Below are positions 15,502 through 22,835 of a stretch of DNA of 34,477 bases, one piece after another. Position numbers and translations under genes: made by a program. Position 1 is the stretch's first letter; the number at the start of each line of letters is the position of its first letter. Location: NCBI RefSeq assembly GCF_015645445.1, contig NZ_JADOGI010000110.1, forward strand, positions 1 through 34,477, in the 5' to 3' direction. Below the pieces are notes generated by a model. That model was not told where the DNA came from and did not search any database. It saw only the letters and a list, made by a program, of their open reading frames with translations. The DNA comes from Nonomuraea cypriaca. Its GTDB lineage: Bacteria; Actinomycetota; Actinomycetes; Streptosporangiales; Streptosporangiaceae.

Positions 15502-18051
15502 GTGCACCCCCGCCGAAGTCCCGCCCTCATCTGGTCATCCCTCCTCGCTCTGATCCTTCCCAGTCTGGTCGCGAGCCTGGTCGCGGGCCCGGCGCGGGCG
15601 GCCGACCCGCTCCTGTCGCAGGGCAGGCCCGTGACCGCCTCCTCATCCGAGGGCGCGTCCACGCCCGCCTCGGCCGCCGTGGACGGGAACACCGGCACCC
15701 GCTGGGCCAGCGCGTTCAGCGACCCGCAGTGGATCCAGGTGGACCTGGGCGCCACCGCCACCATCACCAGCGTCGTACTCCGCTGGGAGGCCGCCTACGC
15801 GACCGCGTTCCGCGTCCAGGTCTCCGGCAACGCCTCCACCTGGACGGACGTCTACTCGACCACGACCGGTTCCGGCGGCACCCAGACGCTGAACGTCTCG
15901 GGCAGCGGCCGCTACGTCCGCGTGCACGGCACCGCCCGCGCCACCGCCTACGGCTACTCCCTGTGGGAGCTCCAGGTCTATGGCACCACCGGCGGCGGCA
16001 CGAGTTGCGGCACCGCCAACGCCGCGCTCAACCGGCCCGCCACGGCGTCCTCATCCGAGGGCGCGGGCACGCCCGCCTCGGCCGCCGTGGACGGGAACAC
16101 CGGCACCCGCTGGGCCAGCGCCTTCAGCGACCCGCAGTGGATCCAGGTCGACCTCGGCTCGGTCCTGCAGGTCTGCCAGGTCGTGCTGCAGTGGGAGGCG
16201 GCCTACGCCAGATCGTTCCGCGTCCAGGTCTCCGACAACGCCTCCACCTGGACGGACGTCTACTCGACCACGACCGGTCCCGGCGGCACCCAGACGCTGA
16301 ACGTGTCCGGCAGCGGGCGCTACGTCCGCGTGCACGGCGCCGTCAGGGCAACCGCGTACGGCTACTCGCTGTGGGAGCTCACGGTGCGCACCACCGGATC
16401 GACCCCGCCGGGCGGCGGCGGCGACCTCGGCCCCAACGTGCACGTCTTCGACCCGTCCATGTCGTCGGCGAGCATCCAGTCCACGCTCAACTCGGTGTTC
16501 GACCAGATGGAGGACAACCAGTTCGGCCTCCAGCGGCACGCCCTGCTGTTCAAGCCGGGCAGCTACAACGTCACCGCCGACATCGGCTTCTACACCTCGA
16601 TCATGGGCCTCGGCCGCAACCCCGACGACGTCACCATCAACGGCCAGGTCAGGGTGGACGCCGGCTGGTTCGGCGGCAACGCCACGCAGAACTTCTGGCG
16701 CTCGGCCGAGAACCTGTCGATCACCCCGACCGGCGGCACCAACCAGTGGGCGGTCTCGCAGGCCGCGCCGTTCCGCCGGATGCACGTCAGGGGCAACCTC
16801 AACCTGGCGCCCAGCGGGTACGGCTGGGCCAGCGGCGGCTACATCGCCGACAGCAGGATCGACGGGACCGTGCAGCCGTACTCGCAGCAGCAGTGGTTCA
16901 CCCGTGACAGCAACATCGGCGGCTGGCTCAACGGCGTCTGGAACATGGTCTTCTCCGGCGTCGCGGGCGCGCCCGCCCAGTCCTTCCCGGAGCCGCCGTA
17001 CACGACGCTCGACACCAGCCCCGTGACCAGGGAGAAGCCCTTCCTGTACGTCGACTCGGCCGGCGCCTACCAGGTCTTCGTCCCTGCCCTGCGGCAGAAC
17101 TCGCGCGGCGTCAACTGGCCCGGCACGGGCACCTCGATCCCGCTCACCCAGTTCTACGTCGCCAAGCCCGGCGACAGCGCCGCCACCATCAACGCCGCGC
17201 TCGCCTCCGGCCTGAACCTGCTCTTCACGCCCGGCATCTACCACGCCGACCAGACCATCAACGTCAACCGCGCCAACACGGTCGTGCTCGGCCTCGGCTA
17301 CGCCACGATCATCCCGGACAACGGCGTCGTGCCGATGCGGATCGCCGACGTGGACGGCGTCAAGGTCGCCGGTCTGCTGTTCGACGCGGGCGCCGTCAAC
17401 TCGCCGATCCTCATGGAGGTCGGCCCGTCCGGCTCGTCGGCCGCGCACGCCGCGAACCCCATCTCGATCCAGGACGTGTTCTTCCGCATCGGCGGCGCCC
17501 ACGCCGGCAAGGCGACCACGAGCCTGGTCGTCAACAGCGACCACACGATCATCGACCACATCTGGGCCTGGCGCGGCGACCACGGCACCGGCATCGGCTG
17601 GAACGTCAACACCGCCGACACCGGCCTGATCGTCAACGGTGACGACGTCATGGCCTACGGCCTGTTCGTCGAGCACTACCAGAAGTACCAGGTCGTCTGG
17701 AACGGGCAACGTGGGCGGACCATCTTCTTCCAGAACGAGATGCCGTACGATCCGCCCAACCAGGCCGCCTGGATGAACGGCTCCACCCGGGGCTACGCGT
17801 CATACAAGGTGGCCGACTCGGTCACCTCGCACGAGGCGTGGGGGCTGGGGGCGTACTGCTACTTCAACGTCGATCCGAGCGTCGTGGCCGAGCGCGGCTT
17901 CGAGACGCCCGTGCGCTCGGGCGTGCGCTTCCACAACCTGCTCACGGTGTCGCTCGGCGGCAACGGGACCATCGCGCACGTCATCAACGACACCGGCGGG
18001 CCGGCGCAGGGCACCGACACGATCCCGGTGAAGGTGGTCGCCTTTCCCTGA
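15502..18051 (+). CDS. Secreted protein with two discoidin (F5/8-type) domains and a beta-helix-like region
   Basis: An 849-residue exported protein. Residues 1-33 are a Sec signal peptide (two Arg, a long hydrophobic core, GPARA cleavage site). Two discoidin or CBM32-like domains follow (about 40-160 and 175-297), each with the WIQVDLG and YVRVHG patterns. The remaining about 540 residues resemble the right-handed beta-helix proteins of actinomycetes often labelled coagulation factor 5/8-type or GH55/pectate lyase-like. Repeated strand-turn units such as NTVVLGLGYATIIPDNG and the pair VEHYQKYQVVWNGQ are visible. The GTG start follows GAGGTGAA. It probably binds and possibly cleaves an extracellular polysaccharide, releasing oligosaccharides for the neighbouring ABC transporter. 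No catalytic residue can be assigned, and lyase, hydrolase or pure binder all remain possible. Confidence 0.85.
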   Translation: MHPRRSPALIWSSLLALILPSLVASLVAGPARAADPLLSQGRPVTASSSEGASTPASAAVDGNTGTRWASAFSDPQWIQVDLGATATITSVVLRWEAAYATAFRVQVSGNASTWTDVYSTTTGSGGTQTLNVSGSGRYVRVHGTARATAYGYSLWELQVYGTTGGGTSCGTANAALNRPATASSSEGAGTPASAAVDGNTGTRWASAFSDPQWIQVDLGSVLQVCQVVLQWEAAYARSFRVQVSDNASTWTDVYSTTTGPGGTQTLNVSGSGRYVRVHGAVRATAYGYSLWELTVRTTGSTPPGGGGDLGPNVHVFDPSMSSASIQSTLNSVFDQMEDNQFGLQRHALLFKPGSYNVTADIGFYTSIMGLGRNPDDVTINGQVRVDAGWFGGNATQNFWRSAENLSITPTGGTNQWAVSQAAPFRRMHVRGNLNLAPSGYGWASGGYIADSRIDGTVQPYSQQQWFTRDSNIGGWLNGVWNMVFSGVAGAPAQSFPEPPYTTLDTSPVTREKPFLYVDSAGAYQVFVPALRQNSRGVNWPGTGTSIPLTQFYVAKPGDSAATINAALASGLNLLFTPGIYHADQTINVNRANTVVLGLGYATIIPDNGVVPMRIADVDGVKVAGLLFDAGAVNSPILMEVGPSGSSAAHAANPISIQDVFFRIGGAHAGKATTSLVVNSDHTIIDHIWAWRGDHGTGIGWNVNTADTGLIVNGDDVMAYGLFVEHYQKYQVVWNGQRGRTIFFQNEMPYDPPNQAAWMNGSTRGYASYKVADSVTSHEAWGLGAYCYFNVDPSVVAERGFETPVRSGVRFHNLLTVSLGGNGTIAHVINDTGGPAQGTDTIPVKVVAFP
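15640..16393 (+). repeat. 408-bp intragenic duplication encoding the two discoidin domains
   Basis: The block from 15640 is repeated from 16048, exactly 408 bases (136 codons) later, with long stretches of near-identity at the DNA level (for example 15640-15760 against 16048-16168, and 15811-15930 against 16219-16338). Similarity this high at synonymous sites points to recent duplication or gene conversion. Confidence 0.85.
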
Positions 18052-18060
18052 CCCGGGCCG

Positions 18061-19233
18061 CTAACGCAGGTGCACCGCGTCGGGGCCGAGGCCGGCGACC
18101 CCGCCGACGCCCAGCATCTGCACGGTGCGTACGAGCTCGGCGTGCAGCAGGTCGAGGACCCGCGTCACGCCGGGCTCGCCGCCGGCCATCAGACCGTACA
18201 GGTAGGCGCGGCCGACGAAGCACGCCCGGGCGCCGAGCGCGACCCCGGCCGCGACGTCGGCCCCGCTGCGCACACCACCGTCGAGGAAGACCTCCGTACG
18301 GTCGCCCACGGCCTCCACCACGTGGGGCAGCAGCTCCAGCGGCGTGGCGGAGCGGTCGAGCTGGCGCCCACCGTGGTTGGAGACGACGATCCCGTCCACT
18401 CCGACCGCGGCCAGCTCCTTGGCGTCGTCCACCCGCTGCACGCCCTTGACCAGCAGCCGCCCCTGCCAGGCCGACCTGATCCACTCCAGGTCCCTGACCG
18501 TCACCGACGGGTCGAACAACATGTTCGTGATCCCGGCGAGGTCGGACGGCGCGCCGTCGACGGTGGCGAACCTGAGCGGCTCGCTGGTCAGGAAGTCGAA
18601 CCACCACGCCGGGTGCCGCGCCGCCTGCAGTACGCTGCGCCAGCGCAGCGACGGCGGGATCGTCAGGCCGTGCCGCACGTCGCGCAGCCGCGCCCCGGCG
18701 ACCGGCACGTCCACGGTCACCACCAGCACGTCCATGCCGGCGTCGCGGGCCATGGCGAGCGTCTCCAGGTTGCGGTCGCGGTCGCGGACGACGTACAGCT
18801 GGAACCAGTTCCACCCGCCGGGCGCCGCCTTGGCCACGTCTGCGGCGGTCGTGGTGCCCATGGTGGACAGCGTGTACGGCACGCCCGCCCGCTCGGCCGC
18901 CCTGGCCACGGCCCGCTCGCCGGCGCGATGCATCATCCGGGTGAACCCGGTGGGCCCCAGCACGACCGGCATCGCGATCCGCCGGCCCAGGATCTCCACC
19001 GCCGTCGGCGCCTCGGCGACGTCGCGCAGCACCCGCGGGCTGAACTCCACCCGCCCGAACGCCTCCACCGCCCTGGCCATCGACCGCTCCGCCTCGGCCG
19101 CGCCGTCCACGTAGTCGAACACCATCCGCGGCGCGCGCCTCCTGGCCAGCCGCCGCAGATCGGCGACGTCGGCGGCGGCCGCCACCCGTTCCGCCCTGGA
19201 CAGCCGCGGCCGCCCGGGCAGCAGCCCCCGCAA
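18061..19233 (-). CDS. FMN-dependent alpha-hydroxy acid oxidase/dehydrogenase
   Basis: About 390 residues, a TIM-barrel flavoprotein of the glycolate/lactate oxidase family. Visible motifs are FDYVDGAAEAE near the N-terminus, WNWFQLYV in the FMN site, the catalytic SNHGGRQLD and FLDGGVRSGADV. The enzyme oxidises an L-2-hydroxy acid to the 2-keto acid using FMN. LldD-, mandelate- or mycofactocin-MftD-like roles cannot be separated, although no other mft gene is present. The only ATG/GTG/TTG start in frame is the TTG at 19233, yet homologous-looking sequence (YHDPRRLPRWREL) continues upstream of it without a standard start codon. The true N-terminus is therefore uncertain. It is convergent with the secreted-protein gene (9-bp gap) and divergent from the HD-type gene. 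Confidence 0.88.
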   Translation of the reverse strand: MRGLLPGRPRLSRAERVAAAADVADLRRLARRRAPRMVFDYVDGAAEAERSMARAVEAFGRVEFSPRVLRDVAEAPTAVEILGRRIAMPVVLGPTGFTRMMHRAGERAVARAAERAGVPYTLSTMGTTTAADVAKAAPGGWNWFQLYVVRDRDRNLETLAMARDAGMDVLVVTVDVPVAGARLRDVRHGLTIPPSLRWRSVLQAARHPAWWFDFLTSEPLRFATVDGAPSDLAGITNMLFDPSVTVRDLEWIRSAWQGRLLVKGVQRVDDAKELAAVGVDGIVVSNHGGRQLDRSATPLELLPHVVEAVGDRTEVFLDGGVRSGADVAAGVALGARACFVGRAYLYGLMAGGEPGVTRVLDLLHAELVRTVQMLGVGGVAGLGPDAVHLR

Positions 19234-19316
19234 CTCCCGCCACCGGGGCAGGCGTCGCGGGTCGTGATATGTCGTGTCGATGCCCAGGACGCTACCAAAC
19301 GACCTACGGTGGTGTC

Positions 19317-19979
19317 ATGATCGACCCCGGCCCCGCACGCCGCTCACTCGTGAACGGGTGGATCGCGCTCGTCGGTGACTCGCCCGCCGCTCGCGCCACG
19401 GGGGCGGAGCTGATCGCCCGCTGGTCCGAGCCGCACCGCCGCTACCACACCCTGGACCACCTGGCCGCCGTGCTCGGCGCGGTCGCCGAGCTGGCCGGCG
19501 AGGCGGAGGACACGGTGGCGGTGGGGCTGGCCGCCTGGTTCCACGACGCGGTCTACGACGGCAGGCCCGGCTGGGACGAGGAACGCAGCGCCCAGCTCGC
19601 CCAGTCACGCCTGCCCGGGTGCGGGGTGCCGGCCGGCCGGATCGCCGAGGTCGCCAGGCTCGTACGCCTCACCGCGGCCCACGACACCCTCGCGGAAGGC
19701 GACCCGAACGGCGCCGTCCTGTGCGACGCCGACCTGGCCGTCCTCGGCCGCCCCGGATACGACGCGTACGCCGCCGCCATCCGGCAGGAGTACGCCCACG
19801 TGCAGGAAGAGCCGTTCAAGAAGGGCCGCGCCGAGGTGCTGCGCCGTCTGCTGGCCGCGCCCCGCCTCTACCGGACCGCCAGGGCGCGCGCGTCGTGGGA
19901 GGAACGGGCCCGCGCCAACCTGGCGGCCGAGCTAGCGGCGCTTACGGCGGCGCAGCCCGGCGCCGATGAGACGCAGTAA
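19317..19979 (+). CDS. HD-domain metal-dependent hydrolase (COG4339-like)
   Basis: A 220-residue predicted metal-dependent phosphohydrolase. The HD-type metal ligands are apparent in RRYHTLDHL (about 41-49), AAWFHDAVYD (about 74-83, His-Asp doublet) and the final CDADLAVLG (about 142-150). The remainder is helical, with an EEPFKKGRAEVLRRLL segment near the C-terminus. The substrate is unknown. Proteins of this group are widespread in actinomycetes. The ATG at 19317 is chosen as the first start before the conserved region. It is divergent from the hydroxy acid oxidase, and its last 48 bases overlap the convergent DUF4031 gene. Confidence 0.85.
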   Translation: MIDPGPARRSLVNGWIALVGDSPAARATGAELIARWSEPHRRYHTLDHLAAVLGAVAELAGEAEDTVAVGLAAWFHDAVYDGRPGWDEERSAQLAQSRLPGCGVPAGRIAEVARLVRLTAAHDTLAEGDPNGAVLCDADLAVLGRPGYDAYAAAIRQEYAHVQEEPFKKGRAEVLRRLLAAPRLYRTARARASWEERARANLAAELAALTAAQPGADETQ

Positions 19980-20195
19980 CAGCTCCCGCGAGGTGACCGC
20001 CTCGGCCCCCAGCGCCACCGCCCGGGCGTGCACGGTCTCCGGCACGTCGTAGTGATCCCGGTCGAACGCCCGCTCGGGCACCCCCAGCCGCGCCGCGAAG
20101 TCGTGCAACTCCTCCAGTGAGCTGTCGCTGACCAGATGCGACCACATCAGGCCACGCGGCCCAGGCCAGTCGGGGGGATCGATGAGCACGGTCAC
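19932..20195 (-). CDS. DUF4031 domain protein
   Basis: An 87-residue protein with the signature of DUF4031: MTVLIDPPDWPGPRGLMWSHLVSD at the start, LHDFAARLGVPERAFDRDHYDVP in the middle and a basic RRRKRR tail. Its function is unknown. The GTG start at 20195 overlaps the HAD gene stop by GTGA, so it is the last gene of the P450-HAD operon. Its 3' end overlaps the convergent HD-type gene by 48 bases. Confidence 0.85.
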   Translation of the reverse strand: MTVLIDPPDWPGPRGLMWSHLVSDSSLEELHDFAARLGVPERAFDRDHYDVPETVHARAVALGAEAVTSRELLLRLIGAGLRRRKRR

Positions 20196-20944
20196 GACCT
20201 CAAGGGTAGAACCCTTCCGCGCACGCCGAGCTCGCCCAGATCCAACAGCACGACGTCGGCGCCGTGCGCGCGCAACTCGGCCGGCGCGCCCTCTCTGGTG
20301 ACCGCGACCACGAGCCCGAACGCGCCCCTCCTGCCCGCCTCGATCCCCGGCAGCGCCGCGTCGACCACCGCGGCCTTGGCGGCTGGCAGGTCCAGCCGCC
20401 GCACCGCCTCGGCGAACAGGGCGGGGTCCGGCTTGCCGGGCAAGTTCATCAGCGCCGCGTCGTTGCCGTCCACGAGCAGGTCGAACAGGTGCATGACGCC
20501 GGCCGAGGTCACGAGCTTGCGTCCGTGCAGGCTGGCGGACACGGCCGCCGTACGCGCGCCCCGCTGCCGCAGCTCGTGCAGCAGCGCCACGGTGGGCGGG
20601 AAGGCGGCCACGCCGTACTTCTCCACCTGGTCCAGGAAGATCCGGTCCTTGGCCAGGCCCAGCCCGTACACCGTGGGCGCGCCCGGCTCGTCGTCAGGCG
20701 CGCCCTCGGGCACCGTGATGCCGCGCGCCGCCAGGAACGTGCGGATGCCGTCCAGCCGCGGCCGGCCGTCCACGTGGCGCAGATAGTCGTCGCGGATGTC
20801 GAACGGCGCCGAGCGGCCGCGCAGGAACGCGTCGAAGACGTGCTTCCAGGCGGCCGCGTGTCCGCGAGCGGTGTCGGTGACCACGCCGTCGGTGTCGAAC
20901 ACGACGGCGCTGATCACGGTCAGGTCGATGACGGGCTCGTCCAC
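20192..20944 (-). CDS. HAD superfamily phosphatase/mutase, beta-phosphoglucomutase-like
   Basis: A 250-residue HAD protein. Motif I is VVFDTDGVVTDTA with nucleophile Asp17 and acid/base Asp19. The cap region LRHVDGRPRLDGIRTFLAARGI resembles the beta-phosphoglucomutase subgroup that usually accompanies trehalose- or maltose-phosphorylase genes. Motif II is AVSAS, and motif III Lys is in LPGKPDPALF. Motif IV reads VVDAALPG, where this group usually has an acidic pair (E/D-D). The second acid, a Mg ligand, appears to be Ala. No GH65 phosphorylase lies next to it. It sits 42 bp after the P450 gene and overlaps the DUF4031 gene by 4 bp. It starts at a GTG. A TACGTT hexamer 6 bases upstream might give a leaderless transcript. 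Confidence 0.85.
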   Translation of the reverse strand: MDEPVIDLTVISAVVFDTDGVVTDTARGHAAAWKHVFDAFLRGRSAPFDIRDDYLRHVDGRPRLDGIRTFLAARGITVPEGAPDDEPGAPTVYGLGLAKDRIFLDQVEKYGVAAFPPTVALLHELRQRGARTAAVSASLHGRKLVTSAGVMHLFDLLVDGNDAALMNLPGKPDPALFAEAVRRLDLPAAKAAVVDAALPGIEAGRRGAFGLVVAVTREGAPAELRAHGADVVLLDLGELGVRGRVLPLRS

Positions 20945-20986
20945 ACAGCGAACGTAACCCGGTTCACCGGCGTCCGGATAGCGCCT

Positions 20987-22165
20987 TTACCAGGAGACGG
21001 GCAGTTCCTTGACCCCGTACACGATCGCGAGCTCCCTGAACGGCACCTCGCCCGCGACGTGCAGCCCGGGGAAGCGGCGCAGCAGGGCGGGGAACGCGAT
21101 GCGCATCTCCATCTGGGCCAGCGGCGCGCCGACGCAGCGGTGGATGCCGTGCCCGAACGCCAGGTGCGAGCCGGCCGTCTCCCTGCCCGGCCTGACCTGG
21201 TCCATGTCATCGCCCAGCGCCGGGTCGCGGTTGGCGCCGGTCAGCGAGCAGAGCACCATCTCGCCCTTCTTGATCGGCACCCCGTGCAGCTCCAGGTCGT
21301 CGCGGGCGAAGCGGGGGAAGGCCACCTGCACGACGGTCATGTAGCGCAGCAGCTCCTCGACCACGTCGTTGATGTAGCCGTCGACCTCGCGTACCTTCGC
21401 GGCCTCCTCGGGGTTGCGCAGCAGCCACAGCGTGCCGAGCGCGAGCATGCTGGTGCTGGTGTCGTGCCCGCCGGTGAGCATGCCGTCGGCCATGCTGGCG
21501 AGCGTGCGGTCGTCGAGCTCGTCGCCGTGCTCACGCAGCAACTGGCCGAGCAGCCCTTCGCCCGGGTCCTGCCGCTCCCTGGCCACCAGGTCCGTCAGGT
21601 ACGTCATCGCGTCGTTGATCGCCTGCAACGACGCCTCGGGCCCGGCCGAGAGGTCGAAACGATCCTTGCTGATCTTGACGAAGTCGGCGCGGTCGGCGTG
21701 CGGGACGCCGAGCAGCTCGCACACCACCAGCGAAGGGATCGGCAGCGCGAACTCCTCCATCAGGTCGACCGGCCGCGACTCCGCCCCCTTGGCCTCGATC
21801 CGGTCCAGGTGCTCCTCGACCATGGCCTCGATGCGCGGCTCCAGCCTGCGCAGCCGCCGCATCGTGAACTCGGGCGTCAGGTACTTGCGCAGCCGCGTGT
21901 GCTCGGGCGGGTCCCGGAATCCGAGACCGCCGGGGTCCTCCTGGTTGGAGCCGAGGCCGATCACGCCGGCGAAGTCGTTGCTGAACCGCTCGTGGTCGCC
22001 CAGAACGGCGCGTACGTCCTCCCAGCGGGTGACGAGGTACACGGTCTGGTCGCCGGGGATCTCCATCGGGAAGACCCGCTGCTCGGTCCGGATACGGGCG
22101 AGCTCGGCCACGGGGTCGAACTCGTCACGCATGAACTGGACGAGCGGGAAGTCTGTGTCTGACAT
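20987..22165 (-). CDS. Cytochrome P450 monooxygenase
   Basis: A 392-residue soluble bacterial P450. Landmarks are FRDPPEHTRLR (about 90-100), the I-helix oxygen-binding motif GGHDTST, the ExxR of the K helix (EELLR), and the haem loop FGHGIHRCVGAPLAQ with thiolate Cys344. It belongs to the broad CYP105/107-like actinomycete group. It needs ferredoxin and reductase partners, which are not encoded nearby. The ATG at 22165 (MSDTDFP) is preferred over an ATG ten codons upstream because AGGA lies before it. It is the first gene of the operon with the HAD and DUF4031 genes. The substrate is unknown. Confidence 0.95.
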   Translation of the reverse strand: MSDTDFPLVQFMRDEFDPVAELARIRTEQRVFPMEIPGDQTVYLVTRWEDVRAVLGDHERFSNDFAGVIGLGSNQEDPGGLGFRDPPEHTRLRKYLTPEFTMRRLRRLEPRIEAMVEEHLDRIEAKGAESRPVDLMEEFALPIPSLVVCELLGVPHADRADFVKISKDRFDLSAGPEASLQAINDAMTYLTDLVARERQDPGEGLLGQLLREHGDELDDRTLASMADGMLTGGHDTSTSMLALGTLWLLRNPEEAAKVREVDGYINDVVEELLRYMTVVQVAFPRFARDDLELHGVPIKKGEMVLCSLTGANRDPALGDDMDQVRPGRETAGSHLAFGHGIHRCVGAPLAQMEMRIAFPALLRRFPGLHVAGEVPFRELAIVYGVKELPVSW

Positions 22166-22327
22166 CGATATCCGTCCTGCTGGGATGCATCGCACTTTTT
22201 TGGGATAAATCCCTCCGTAGATGGTCCCACCCGAAGAGCCGTGCGGTGCCCTCCGAAAGAACGAATTTACATCTCAACTCCGGCCTCGGCCCGACGGGAA
22301 CCAACGGCCCGGACAGACCGGAACCGT

Positions 22328-22603
22328 TCATCTGCGGGCCAACGCCCTCGTGACCTCGCCGGGAGGCGGTTCGGTCCGGTCGCGGGCGATGAGCGGGGGC
22401 TCGGGCAACGGGGCCTCGGCCGACAGGGACGGGGGCGCGGGTTTGGGCTTGCGTGGCTCGCGCACCCCGCCGTCGCCGCCTCGCGGGTCGTCGAACGGGA
22501 AGTCGTCGTCTTCGGGGCCGTGCGGCTCCCCGGGCCCGAATCCGGGCAACCAGCTCGATACGCCGCTGGGTAGAGCACGGCGTCTACGCGATCGCTTGCT
22601 CAC
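22328..22603 (-). CDS. Small hypothetical protein, basic N-terminus and Pro-rich tail
   Basis: Not recognised. A 91-residue protein that starts SKRSRRRRALPSG, continues with an acidic FGPGEPHGPEDDDFPFDD stretch (about 25-42) and ends in a Pro/Glu/Lys-rich low-complexity region. It looks disordered and is unlikely to be an enzyme. The GTG at 22603 follows a good AGGAGG site. The frame is open upstream to 22786, but that extension has no ribosome site. It is divergent from the membrane-protein gene and upstream of the P450 gene on the same strand. The coding assignment rests mainly on the ribosome site and codon pattern. Confidence 0.6.
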   Translation of the reverse strand: MSKRSRRRRALPSGVSSWLPGFGPGEPHGPEDDDFPFDDPRGGDGGVREPRKPKPAPPSLSAEAPLPEPPLIARDRTEPPPGEVTRALARR

Positions 22604-22835
22604 ATTCCCCTCCTCGCCCCGATTGTGCGCTCGTGCCCGGGATCGCAGCCAGAGGTGGTTCACGTCTCTATCCCGTACGGCAGCCCACGTTCGGGAGGGA
22701 CCGTGGTGGGAGGGGAACACGAGGGAAACAGGGGCAAAGTGGGACAGCAGATGCGGTTTGGCGTACAAGATAGCGACATTCTGCAATGATCTCGTCGCAT
22801 AGAGCCGGACTTAGAGCCCTCACGGATAGTGACTG

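Noticed and set aside
18061..19233. Mycofactocin gene cluster (mftD)
   Set aside because: The hydroxy acid oxidase resembles MftD in family, but no mftA, mftB, mftC or glycosyltransferase gene is nearby.
20264..22162. 632-codon open frame opposite the P450 and HAD genes
   Set aside because: No recognisable motif and His/Arg/Val/Gln-rich composition, while the opposite strand has clear P450 and HAD motifs.
22202..22213. GGGAT-AA-ATCCC palindrome before the P450 gene
   Set aside because: Short and AT-centred, with no second copy or regulator nearby. Could be an operator but not supported enough to list.
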